64,000 nucleotides of DNA from an uncultured Porphyromonadaceae bacterium (GTDB taxonomy: Bacteria; Bacteroidota; Bacteroidia; Bacteroidales; Muribaculaceae), in the NCBI GenBank assembly GCA_900546365.1, contig URCF01000009.1, forward strand, positions 20,062-84,061, given 5' to 3'. Position 1 is the first letter of the stretch. Each line of letters starts with the position of its first letter. The notes below the pieces were generated by a model that was not told where the DNA came from, made no database searches, and worked only from the letters and a program-made list of their open reading frames with translations. The position numbers and the translations under genes were made by a program. Shown piece after piece: positions 49,592 through 58,256 of the stretch.

Positions 49592-49630
49592 AAAAGCGCG
49601 GTCAGTTGATGACCGCGCTTTTCACTATCT
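49592..49630 (-). terminator. Hairpin copy 2 after secDF
   Basis: Same arms and same CACTATCT flank as the hairpin at 48093-48131. The loop matches the reverse complement of the other loop. It terminates secDF. Confidence 0.8.
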
Positions 49631-49651
49631 AATAAAAATTGTCGTGTTTTT

Positions 49652-52543
49652 TTATTTCGCTGCCTTTTTGTTCTTGCGGCTGTCGGTGAGGTAGGCCACG
49701 GGAGCTGCCACAAACATGGTGGCGAGGGTGCCGATGACCACACCGAAAATCATTGCGAATGTGAACGAGCGGATGGCGTCGCCACCGAGGATGAAGATGC
49801 AGAGCAGCACAAGCAGTGTGGATGCCGAGGTCATCACGGTACGGCCCAAGGTGGAGTTGACAGAGAGGTTGATTGTTTTGCCGAAATCCTGCTTGGGATA
49901 CAGACCAACATTCTCACGCACGCGGTCGAATACCACCACGGTGTCGTTGATCTGATAACCGATAACGGTGAGGATGGCTGCGATGAACGACTGGTCTATC
50001 TCCATGGCAAACGGGAACACGCCCCAGAACAGGGAGTAGAAGCCGATGATGGTGAACGCTGTGAACGCTACGGCTGCAAGCGCACCGAGCGAGAAGGCTA
50101 CGTTGCGGAAGCGAACCAAAATGTAGAGGAACATTGCTATCAGCGACAGGAGCACGGCGATGATGGCGTCGGTGCGCATGTCGTTGGCCACTGTAGGACC
50201 TACTTTCTGCGACGACATGATGCCGATGTTCTCATTGGTGGTGGAGAAGTCGCTTTTGCTCATGTCACCGATCTCGTCTTTCAATCCGTTGTAGAGGATG
50301 TCGGTGATTTCGTTGTCAAGGTTCTCGTCGTCGGAGTCAATCTTATAGTTGGTGGAGATACGCACCTTGGTGTCGTCGTCGATGGTGATTACCGATACCT
50401 GGGCACCGTTGAACAGCGGAGCGAGCTTGGCCTGGAGTTCGTGGGTTTTCACGGGGTGGTCAAACTGCACCACATAGTTGCGGCCACCGGAGAAGTCGAT
50501 ACCCTGGTTGAGGCCACGGAACAGGAACGAGCAGATGATGATCAAGCACATCACGGCAACCACAATGAAGCTTGCTTTGCGGGCTCCAAGGAAGTTGAAG
50601 TGGGTGTTGGTGAACATCTTGCGCGACAGCGAAGTGGTGAATGTGAGCTTCTGGAATGCTTTGCTCTTCTCGCCGGCGATGAACACCAGACGGGTCAGGA
50701 ACACTGCGGTGAAGAACGAGCAGATGATACCGATGATGAGGGTAGTGGCAAAACCTTTGATGGGGCCTGTGCCGAACAGAAGCAGAATCACACCGGTGAT
50801 GATAGATGTGAGGTTGGAGTCGAAGATGGCCGAGAAAGCGTTGGCATAACCGTCGGAGATGGCGGTGCGCACATTCTTGCCGGCGCGGAGTTCTTCTTTC
50901 GCACGCTCGAATATCAGCACGTTGGCGTCAACGGCCATACCCAGAGCGAGCACGATACCGGCGATACCCGACAGAGTAAGCACTGCCTGGAACGATGCGA
51001 GGATACCGAAGGTGAAGAAGATGTTGAATATCAATCCGAGGTTGGCGATGAGGCCGGGAATCAATCCATAGAAAGCGCACATGAAAATCATCAGGAGCAC
51101 GAGTGCGATGATGAATGACATGAAGCCGTCCTCAATGGCCTGCTGACCGAGCGAAGGACCGATTACGGTGTCGGAGATGATGTCAACCTTGGCAGCCATC
51201 TTACCGGATTTGAGCACGTTGGCAAGGTCTTTTGCCTCATCGGTGGTGAAGTTGCCTGTGATGGAGCTGCGACCACCCTCAATCACTGAGTTGACGCGGG
51301 GTGCGGAGTAAACCTGGTCGTCGAGCACAATAGCCACCTGCTTTTCAAGGTTGGCGGCTGTGATGCGTGCCCACTGGCGAGCTGCATCGGGCTTCATGTT
51401 CATCGACACATAGTTACCACCCTGCATATTGTCGAAATCGGAAGTGGCGGAGGTGACAACATCGCCGCTCAGGGCAGCTTTGCCGTTGGAGGTTTTCAAG
51501 GCCACGAGGGTGTAGAGGTCGAGTGTACGTTTCTTGCCGGTGAGGGTGTCGGTGAACTCAGCAGTCTGAGGTTTCACTTCCCAAGCTAGCTTGAGGTTGC
51601 CGGGGAGGTAACGCTTGGCTGCGGGCGATGCCATGATGGAATCGATGGCGGCGCGGTTGGCGGCGGTGGCGGTACCGATGGCAATGGGGTTGTATTGGTT
51701 GCCCATCTGGAGGAAGTAGCCGGTGAGGCCCATGCCGTTGCCGAGGGTGTCGGCGCGGAGGGCTGCATCAAGCTGGGCTATGGCTCCCTGCCATTCGTTG
51801 ATGGTCATTGTTTCGTAGAACTCAAGGTTGGCCGATGATTTGAGCAGCTCGCGAACACGGTCGTGCTCTTTCACGCCCGGAAGCTCAAGGAGAATCTGAC
51901 CGTCCTTTTCAAGCTCCTGGATATTGGGGGCCACCACGCCGAACTGGTCGATACGGCTGCGGAGCACATTGGTGGATGAGCTTACGCGGTCTTTCACTTC
52001 CTGCTTCAGGGCGGCTTCAACTGCCTCGGCTTTCTCGCCGCGCTTCACCTGATCCTTGAACACTACCGACAGGTCGCCGGTGGGGTCAAGAGCTTTGTAC
52101 TGCTGGCAGAAGATAGCCACATAGTCGTTGCTCTTGGTGGCTTTGACCACGGAGTCGGTGTTGGCAAGAGCCTTTTCAAAATATGGATTGCCATCAGCAT
52201 TGGCCATAGAGCGGAGGATGTCGGGAACGGACACTTGGAGGGTCACGTTCATGCCGCCTTTGAGGTCGAGGCCAAGGCCAACGCCAAGTTTCTGAACTTC
52301 ATTGTAAGTGTAGCCGAGCCATACTTTTTCTTTCGACACAGAGTCGATGTACGACTTGTAGGCCATGCGGTAGGTGTCGGAGTTAGTGCCCTGTGCACCG
52401 GCTGCCTGCTGCGCATACGCCTCAGCCTTGTTCTCGTAGTGGTTGCCCACCACGGTGAACGAGATGTAGAAGAGGCAAATGAGCACCAGGAAGATGGCTA
52501 TTACACCGGCCACTATACTTCCCAATTTTCCATTGCTTTGCAT
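49652..52543 (-). CDS. secDF: Fused protein-export membrane protein SecDF
   Basis: 963 residues: SecD (about 1-620) and SecF (about 640-963) in one chain, as is usual in Bacteroidetes. Visible: GLGLDLKGGMNVTL (D1/D4 motif) after TM1, the large periplasmic P1 region, GNFTTDEAKDLANVLKSG, the TM block with GMAVDANVLIFERAKEE, and in the SecF half GIDFSGGRNYVVQF and YQINDTVVVFDRVREN. Together with SecYEG it uses the proton gradient to pull proteins across the inner membrane. Monocistronic, with a hairpin terminator. Confidence 0.97.
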   Translation of the reverse strand: MQSNGKLGSIVAGVIAIFLVLICLFYISFTVVGNHYENKAEAYAQQAAGAQGTNSDTYRMAYKSYIDSVSKEKVWLGYTYNEVQKLGVGLGLDLKGGMNVTLQVSVPDILRSMANADGNPYFEKALANTDSVVKATKSNDYVAIFCQQYKALDPTGDLSVVFKDQVKRGEKAEAVEAALKQEVKDRVSSSTNVLRSRIDQFGVVAPNIQELEKDGQILLELPGVKEHDRVRELLKSSANLEFYETMTINEWQGAIAQLDAALRADTLGNGMGLTGYFLQMGNQYNPIAIGTATAANRAAIDSIMASPAAKRYLPGNLKLAWEVKPQTAEFTDTLTGKKRTLDLYTLVALKTSNGKAALSGDVVTSATSDFDNMQGGNYVSMNMKPDAARQWARITAANLEKQVAIVLDDQVYSAPRVNSVIEGGRSSITGNFTTDEAKDLANVLKSGKMAAKVDIISDTVIGPSLGQQAIEDGFMSFIIALVLLMIFMCAFYGLIPGLIANLGLIFNIFFTFGILASFQAVLTLSGIAGIVLALGMAVDANVLIFERAKEELRAGKNVRTAISDGYANAFSAIFDSNLTSIITGVILLLFGTGPIKGFATTLIIGIICSFFTAVFLTRLVFIAGEKSKAFQKLTFTTSLSRKMFTNTHFNFLGARKASFIVVAVMCLIIICSFLFRGLNQGIDFSGGRNYVVQFDHPVKTHELQAKLAPLFNGAQVSVITIDDDTKVRISTNYKIDSDDENLDNEITDILYNGLKDEIGDMSKSDFSTTNENIGIMSSQKVGPTVANDMRTDAIIAVLLSLIAMFLYILVRFRNVAFSLGALAAVAFTAFTIIGFYSLFWGVFPFAMEIDQSFIAAILTVIGYQINDTVVVFDRVRENVGLYPKQDFGKTINLSVNSTLGRTVMTSASTLLVLLCIFILGGDAIRSFTFAMIFGVVIGTLATMFVAAPVAYLTDSRKNKKAAK

Positions 52544-52609
52544 GTGTTGATAGGTAAAATGAGTGTTTATATTAATTTTGTTAATTTCTGACTATGAAAT
52601 TTCAGCCTG

Positions 52610-52617
52610 CAAATATA
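52610..52617 (-). promoter_or_regulatory. -7 element for secDF
   Basis: Minus-strand TATATTTG, about 70 bases before the ATG, inside an 18-base stretch identical to the GH2 promoter region. Confidence 0.45.
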
Positions 52618-52664
52618 GTGAATTATTGTGAATAAATATCTGCAAGGCCAACAAAATGTTTTTT

Positions 52665-53768
52665 TCAGAGGGTCGAGATATATTGTTTCATCTCGTTTTC
52701 GTGGGCTTCGACGCTCTCAAGGAGCTTGATTTGTGCGCGTGTACGCACAAGGTTGTGCTCAGGATACTGTATTTTATAGTAGGTGTCACCGTTCACATAG
52801 TCAGTGAAGAAGCGCACGGCCTGCATGTAGGGAAACAGTTTGGCGGCATACGGAAGGTTCTCTTTCTCCACATCGGTGAGGAAGCTGCCGGCGGTGGAGA
52901 GATACCCTTGTGTGAAGGCGCGGAATATGTCCATGTTGAAGCTCACGCGGCTCAGGTCGGGGTCGTCCTCGGCGCCGGTGTTGGCGGCTGTGCGCAGGAA
53001 GTCGCCGTAGTCGCTGAACACAAAGGAGGGCATAACGGTGTCGAGGTCAATGACACATAGCACTTTGCCGGAGGCTTTGTCAAACAGCATATTGTTCACC
53101 TTGGTGTCGCAGTGGCATATGCGTTTGGGCAGCTTCCCTTGGCGGTGGAGCTGTTCGGCAAGGGTCATGGCTTCGGCACGGCGCAGAAGGTCGTCGGCAA
53201 TGGCTCTCACTTCGGGTTCGTTGGCAAGGCGGTGCACAGGGTCGGCTTCAAGGGCTTCCTTGAGCTGCTGCAGCCGAAACTCCATGTTGTGGAAATCGGG
53301 GATGCTCTCGGTGAGGGTGTCGGGTATGTCAACGAGCATCGACTGGAATCGCCCGAACTCAGCTCCTGCCTCGCGGGAATATTTTTCGTTGACAATGTTG
53401 AAAGTGGCGCTGTCGCTCACAAGCACCATCATACGCCAGTAGTTGCCGTCCGCATCTTTATAGTAGCTCTTGGCTGTGTCGCTCTTGAGCGGTACGAACC
53501 TGAGCACATGGCGGTCGATATCCTCCACGCCTTGGTTGAGGAGCTTGGCGCGGATATGGTTGGTGACGGCAAGAATGTTGCGCTGCAATCCTTCCACATC
53601 TGTGAAAATGTGATGGTTGATGCGTTGGAGCACATAATCGGGCGCAGACTCCTCAGCGGTGCGCACCTTGAATGTGTCGTTGATGAGACCTTCGCCGAGC
53701 GGTGTGATGTCGGCCACGGTGCCTTCCAGTTCAAAGCGGTTGGCTATGTTCAAAAGTTTTTGATCCAT
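52665..53768 (-). CDS. N-acetylhexosamine 1-kinase-like aminoglycoside phosphotransferase-family protein
   Basis: 367 residues. APH kinase fold: catalytic loop CHCDTKVNNMLFD with Asp221, and metal-binding VIDLDTVMP (Asp241/Asp243). The end (DYVNGDTYYKIQYPEHNLVRTRAQIKL) closely follows the bifidobacterial NahK enzyme, which phosphorylates GlcNAc and GalNAc at C1 in the lacto-N-biose pathway. I base this on remembered similarity, not a search; other sugar substrates are possible. It is the last gene after the unknown 831-residue gene and the beta-helix lipoprotein, 59 bases downstream. Confidence 0.8.
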   Translation of the reverse strand: MDQKLLNIANRFELEGTVADITPLGEGLINDTFKVRTAEESAPDYVLQRINHHIFTDVEGLQRNILAVTNHIRAKLLNQGVEDIDRHVLRFVPLKSDTAKSYYKDADGNYWRMMVLVSDSATFNIVNEKYSREAGAEFGRFQSMLVDIPDTLTESIPDFHNMEFRLQQLKEALEADPVHRLANEPEVRAIADDLLRRAEAMTLAEQLHRQGKLPKRICHCDTKVNNMLFDKASGKVLCVIDLDTVMPSFVFSDYGDFLRTAANTGAEDDPDLSRVSFNMDIFRAFTQGYLSTAGSFLTDVEKENLPYAAKLFPYMQAVRFFTDYVNGDTYYKIQYPEHNLVRTRAQIKLLESVEAHENEMKQYISTL

Positions 53769-53827
53769 GGTATGGTATTGTTAAAGTTGCAAATATCGCA
53801 ATTTTTTGCAATTTCTCCAAAATTAGG

Positions 53828-55240
53828 TTAATATGTGGCTTCAAAAGCGCCGATTGATGCCGGGGAGCCCCATGGAGTGCCGTAGAAATCGGTGGCGGGG
53901 AGTGCGGTGTCGAGCTCGGTGTCGGCTGCTCCGATGGCCGGGGAGCCTTCGCGCAGACGGTAGTCGAAGTAGTAGCTCGCACGGTCGGTGAAAAACAGCG
54001 GGTCGCTGCCCCAGAGGATGGAAGTGAAATGTTCGTCATCGGTACCTTCGGCCTGCAGGATGCTGTTGGCCACATACACGCCGGTGTTGTCAAGCTCGTT
54101 CATATTGAGGTCGCCGCCGTTGCCCCACAGTATGCAGTTGTTCACTCTGGTGGCTGTGTAGGGGAGTCCGGATTCATCGTCGGTGGTCACATTGGCGTGC
54201 TGTATGGTGATCAGCGGCCCGGTGACTGCTGAGAACAGGTAGTTGTTGCTCAGTGTGCAGTGCAGGAGGTTGATGACTCCACCTTGGAACCAAGCCACGC
54301 CGTAGGCGCCCTCGGCGAGTTCGCACCCTATGGCGGTGATATTGGAGTGGAGCGTGGTGAGCACCCGGCCTCCGGAGTTGCGCAGACGGCAGTTGATGAG
54401 CTCAAGGGCGGGGGTGGTGCCGTTGGTGGTCACGGAATCTACCTGCACACCATAGTCGGTGTTTTTGACCACGGCAAACTCCATGCGCGACGGTTTGGCA
54501 GTGGGCGCGAAATATATGCCTCCCCACTGCTGCGACATTATTTCGTAGGGCACATTTGTGGCCACGAGGCCAAACCTGTCGCCGGTCATCTCCACCGGCT
54601 TCTCGGCAGTGCCTTTCACCTGTAGCTCGCCGCGCACTTTGAGCCTTGCGCCGGAGTGGAAATACAGTTTCATCCCTTCGCCGATGGTGAGGCGTGCGCC
54701 TTCGGCCACTACCAGCGAGTCAAAAATCTGTCGCGGCATGCCGTCGTTCCACTCTGTGTCGGCCTCAATGACAGTTCCGTGGAGCCTGTCCACATCCTGA
54801 CCGTCGGCCGTGAGCACCACCTGCTGCACCACGCCGTTGGTTTCAAACTCCACTATATCCTCCACAGTGAGCGGAAGGGCGGAGTTCTGCACATCAAGGC
54901 AAGCGTCGATGAACACGTAGATGGAGTCGTTGGGGCGTATCTCCACGTTGGCAAATTCGCGGCCGCTCTGTCCGTCCACGTTGAGGCGGAACATTCCTGT
55001 GCCTCCGTTCTTGAATCCTACGCGGCTCATGGACAGAATCTTGTTGTGCGGATTGTAAACGCGGATGGAGAATGTGGGTGTGCCCTCCTGGGTGAACACT
55101 GTGCCCATCTTGAGGGTGTCGGTGGAGAATGTGGGCTGGTCGGACGGCGATGATGTTATGCCGTCCTCGATGCATGAAGTCAAGGCCAGACCGAAAAGCG
55201 TGGCAATGATATAGAATATGGATTGAAGTGGCTGTTTCAT
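53828..55240 (-). CDS. Lipoprotein with parallel beta-helix domain
   Basis: 470 residues from the ATG at 55238-55240 (MKQPLQSIFY), whose signal ends in LTSC. An N-terminal Ig-like domain (about 25-140) is followed by a right-handed beta-helix (about 165-440) recognisable by repeated short strands such as LELINCRLRNSGGRV, ITAIGCELAEGAYGV and NLLHCTLSNNYLF. The C-terminus resembles the 'choice-of-anchor' ending (GSPAIGAADTE... IGAFEATY). Outer-membrane-anchored; may bind or cleave polysaccharide, but no catalytic residues are recognised. It lies seven bases after the 831-residue gene, so the two are coupled. Confidence 0.8.
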   Translation of the reverse strand: MKQPLQSIFYIIATLFGLALTSCIEDGITSSPSDQPTFSTDTLKMGTVFTQEGTPTFSIRVYNPHNKILSMSRVGFKNGGTGMFRLNVDGQSGREFANVEIRPNDSIYVFIDACLDVQNSALPLTVEDIVEFETNGVVQQVVLTADGQDVDRLHGTVIEADTEWNDGMPRQIFDSLVVAEGARLTIGEGMKLYFHSGARLKVRGELQVKGTAEKPVEMTGDRFGLVATNVPYEIMSQQWGGIYFAPTAKPSRMEFAVVKNTDYGVQVDSVTTNGTTPALELINCRLRNSGGRVLTTLHSNITAIGCELAEGAYGVAWFQGGVINLLHCTLSNNYLFSAVTGPLITIQHANVTTDDESGLPYTATRVNNCILWGNGGDLNMNELDNTGVYVANSILQAEGTDDEHFTSILWGSDPLFFTDRASYYFDYRLREGSPAIGAADTELDTALPATDFYGTPWGSPASIGAFEATY

Positions 55241-55247
55241 TATACTA

Positions 55248-57743
55248 TTAACGAAAAGTGGGGGTTGATATTGTGAGTGTTGGTGCAACTATGTGGAAAT
55301 CGCCGCTCGCCGACCCGTTGACATGGAGCATCAGGCCGGTGCGGTGGGGTGCGGCGAGCCGGGCCATGATGGGTGCGTTGACCGGACCGTCAACCTTCAG
55401 TTTCAGTATCGGCAGGGTATGGTCGGGTCCGGCTCCGCTGTGGGTGCGCAGCTCGATAGTGCCGTTGAAGTGAGAGGCGGCGACAGGCACCGTGAGCGTC
55501 AGCGGGGCCATGGTCAGCGGGGCCGTGAGGTGGGTGCGCCATTGGATGTGGCACTCCTCGGGCTCCTGCGCCACTTCGTAAGAGCCATCGGTGCCGGTGA
55601 GCCATACTCCGTTGTGGGAGTGTCCAATATGCTCAACGCGCTCGGGAAGCAGGAGATGGTGCCATTGGTTGTCGTGGAGCACTATGATATTGCCGAGGGT
55701 GTCGATGAAATATAGCGACTGCTGTCTGCTGTGCCAAGCCACTTGATGGAGCGGTGAGCTGATTGACGGGGGCAGCGCCGGAAGCGGACGCACTGAAGAT
55801 GCGGAGCATATCACGGGGGTGCTGTCGGCCACTGCCACCACTCCCTGCGGGGTATGGACCACTGCTGCGGGCGAGGTCACGCTCCTCGGGTCGATGCGCG
55901 ATGAGGTGACTTTGCCGTTGGCGGTGTTGACGGCCACGGTGTGGATGCCGGTGGGGGCGAATGCGTAGATGTGGCATCGCGAGAAGTCCCATGATGACTG
56001 ACTTTTGACGGCTGTGGCGAGGGCTGTGATCTGTGATTGGCAGCAGAACCCTCCGCACACCGCCCGCAGCGGGTCGGATGAGTGGGCGGCTATCACTGCG
56101 CCCGGCATTGATTCAGGGGGTTGCGGGTTGGCTGTGGCTGCCGGAAGCGCTGTCAGCCCGGATTGGACGAGGGGCGTTGGCCTGAGGTCGGAGGATATGG
56201 CGTAGGCCATCAGTCCGTTGGCGGTGGGTGTGAGCTGGAATGAGGCTTCGGTGATTGTTCCTGAGCCGAGATGCTTCACATAGACGGTAAGCGCTGTGGC
56301 GCGTGGTTGGGCAATCGCCACGAGCGGAGCTATCGATGTGGGGCAGAAGGCGGAGCCGGAATGTCGGGTGGTGTAGGTCGAGGCACCGAGTGATATGGTC
56401 ATGGCGGCTTCCCATGCTCCGGACTGCACATCCGCGGCAGCCGGGAACGATAGCGCCTCATTGCCGGACACGGTGGAGATGTTGCCCCACACGGTGGTGT
56501 CGCCGTTCTGCACCACACATCCGGCACTGAATGCCGCACCCGTCGCTATGATGCGCGACAGGGTGTTGTCGTCGGGCAGGGTCTCTTGACTCCCGAGTGT
56601 GTCGATGGCCGACCGTAGCTCTGACAGTTCGGCGTCAAGCGAGTCGGATGTTTGCGGGGTGAGCTGCACGGTGCGGCCTGTGGAGGTGAGGTCAATCCGC
56701 CCGATACGCATCATCAGCGCATCACAACCGGTAATGGTGGCCTGCAGCATCATCCGGAAAGTGGCGATGGTGGCTTCCATGTTGCGCTGCACGCCGGGCA
56801 TCCACACCCCGAGGGTAGGGGAGTTGCCGGTGAGCCCGGAGAGGAGGGTGTGGGGGAGCCGGTCGGGAAGGATGGGGTGTAGCTGCGGTGTTGCCTCGAC
56901 AATTATGGTGGCTGCATCGTTGCCTTGCTGCATCGGAGGCACCTCCACATTTATGGCATACGCTTTGGCTGCAATGTGGAGCGGCGATGTGGAGTAGGAG
57001 GAGCCGCTGCCACTGATGGGGGTGGAGATTTGCGAGGCGCACTGCCATCCGTCAATCCCCACAATGCTTACCGGGCTTCGCCACAGCTCGTTGCCATCGC
57101 TGTCAAGCACACGGTAGCGTACCCCCACAGGCTGTATCCACACACCGCCCGACAGAGCTTCAGTGCTCAGGGATGAATAAGCGTTGAGGATGGAGTCGCT
57201 CAGCCGTTGGAGGGAGTCGGTGGACGGAGTGGAGGATTGTCCGGAGCCGATGAGGGTGATGGCCACTGGGGAGCCGTATTTGGTGAGCGTGCCTTTCAGG
57301 CCGGCGGTGATGCTCACCTGCATGGCGGCGGAAGTGTGCTTCTGCGGGACGAGCCGGTTGCCGGTCGAGCGGGATAGCTGGAGCGGCCCGTCGGGAAGCA
57401 TCACCACGATGCCGGACGGGGAGGCTGCAGCGCATCGCGGTTCTCCCTCGACCTGCATAAGCCATTCCGGCTCCATTCCGGCGGTGCCGATATACAGCTC
57501 GGCATGGTTCTCCGCATCCACAGGTGAATACATCAGCCACTCCCCGGAGTCGGGGAGCTGCAGCAGCGGGATGAGCTGGAAATCGCAGATTCTCAGTGGT
57601 TGGGGTGACACTGTGAGCGCATTTGCGCCTAAAAGTTTGGATGGAATGAGGTTGACGCAGCGGTCCACATCACAGGCCGCAGTCATGGCGCCGACAGGCA
57701 TAGCAATGGCCGATTGCCTGGACGAGTGTTGTTTCATCATCAT
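55248..57743 (-). CDS. Unknown 831-residue protein without signal peptide
   Basis: 831 residues; no known family recognised. There is no signal peptide. The N-terminus has CDVDRCVNLIPSKLLGANAL, followed by a short repeating pattern reminiscent of a beta-propeller (LLQLPDSGEWLMYSPVDAENHAEL, 'CAAASPSGIVVML', later 'GVVAVADSTPVICSAS' and 'SLYFIDTLGNIIVLHDNQWH'). The middle (about 180-480) is Ser/Thr/Ala-rich and beta-strand-like. It resembles large structural proteins of Bacteroidales mobile elements in feel only; I claim no homology. First gene of a unit with a beta-helix lipoprotein (seven bases away) and the HexNAc kinase-like gene. Three tandem ATGs occur at the start; the first is used. Confidence 0.55.
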   Translation of the reverse strand: MMMKQHSSRQSAIAMPVGAMTAACDVDRCVNLIPSKLLGANALTVSPQPLRICDFQLIPLLQLPDSGEWLMYSPVDAENHAELYIGTAGMEPEWLMQVEGEPRCAAASPSGIVVMLPDGPLQLSRSTGNRLVPQKHTSAAMQVSITAGLKGTLTKYGSPVAITLIGSGQSSTPSTDSLQRLSDSILNAYSSLSTEALSGGVWIQPVGVRYRVLDSDGNELWRSPVSIVGIDGWQCASQISTPISGSGSSYSTSPLHIAAKAYAINVEVPPMQQGNDAATIIVEATPQLHPILPDRLPHTLLSGLTGNSPTLGVWMPGVQRNMEATIATFRMMLQATITGCDALMMRIGRIDLTSTGRTVQLTPQTSDSLDAELSELRSAIDTLGSQETLPDDNTLSRIIATGAAFSAGCVVQNGDTTVWGNISTVSGNEALSFPAAADVQSGAWEAAMTISLGASTYTTRHSGSAFCPTSIAPLVAIAQPRATALTVYVKHLGSGTITEASFQLTPTANGLMAYAISSDLRPTPLVQSGLTALPAATANPQPPESMPGAVIAAHSSDPLRAVCGGFCCQSQITALATAVKSQSSWDFSRCHIYAFAPTGIHTVAVNTANGKVTSSRIDPRSVTSPAAVVHTPQGVVAVADSTPVICSASSVRPLPALPPSISSPLHQVAWHSRQQSLYFIDTLGNIIVLHDNQWHHLLLPERVEHIGHSHNGVWLTGTDGSYEVAQEPEECHIQWRTHLTAPLTMAPLTLTVPVAASHFNGTIELRTHSGAGPDHTLPILKLKVDGPVNAPIMARLAAPHRTGLMLHVNGSASGDFHIVAPTLTISTPTFR

Positions 57744-57771
57744 AAAAAATTAAGAAAAAGGTTGTAGAGTG

Positions 57772-57779
57772 CAAAGATA
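57772..57779 (-). promoter_or_regulatory. -7 element for the 831-residue gene operon
   Basis: Minus-strand TATCTTTG, 29 bases before the ATG. A CAAA (minus TTTG) lies 23 bases further, slightly beyond the usual spacing. Confidence 0.5.
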
Positions 57780-57829
57780 AGGCCGTCCTGGCCCGAACCG
57801 TTCAAAACTCTCCGGTTTTAACACTCTAT

Positions 57830-57883
57830 AACATTATCGGATTTATAGGACTTATAGGATTTATCGAACTTATCCGACTTATA
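57830..57883. repeat. 9-base-period tandem repeat, about six units
   Basis: Successive degenerate units: AACATTATC, GGATTTATA, GGACTTATA, GGATTTATC, GAACTTATC, CGACTTATA. It lies in the gap between the SemiSWEET terminator and the 831-residue gene promoter. Confidence 0.8.
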
Positions 57884-57893
57884 GGAATAAAAT

Positions 57894-57924
57894 CAGCCGC
57901 AGCAGGAAGGCCCGGCTGCGGCTG
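57894..57924 (-). terminator. Terminator of the SemiSWEET gene and its operon
   Basis: Ten-base arms CAGCCGCAGC (57894-57903) and GCTGCGGCTG (57915-57924), then ATTTTATT on the minus strand. Confidence 0.8.
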
Positions 57925-57944
57925 GATATGAAGTCAGTTACGGT

Positions 57945-58223
57945 TCACTTTCGTCCTTTGAGGTCGTTGCGCACCTTAATCACAAAGATGATGGCACTCG
58001 CAAGCGTAGTGATGGTGTTGGTGACCACCAGAGGGATATTGCCCAAAAGTATGCCTTGCACCACAAAAAATATGCTGCCGAAGCCAAGCAAAAGGAAGGT
58101 GGGCATGGCAATGCCTTCAGTGTCGCGGGTGCGGATGGTGTACCATGCCTGTGGCAGGTAGCCGCAAACCATGCAGATGGCCGCAATATAGCCAACAATG
58201 GTAGTGATAGTTTCGGCAGTCAT
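57945..58223 (-). CDS. SemiSWEET-type sugar transporter (PQ-loop, three TM)
   Basis: 92 residues with three membrane helices, as in bacterial SemiSWEETs. The PQ motif is in GYLPQAWYTIRTRDTEGI, followed by the second and third helices (FGSIFFVVQGIL and NTITTLASAIIFVIKV). SemiSWEETs work as dimers and move sugars by facilitated diffusion. The gene lies 33 bases downstream of der and probably shares its transcript; the functional link is unclear. Confidence 0.88.
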   Translation of the reverse strand: MTAETITTIVGYIAAICMVCGYLPQAWYTIRTRDTEGIAMPTFLLLGFGSIFFVVQGILLGNIPLVVTNTITTLASAIIFVIKVRNDLKGRK

Positions 58224-58256
58224 GAGATTTTATGTTAGGGTTTGATAGACAGATGG

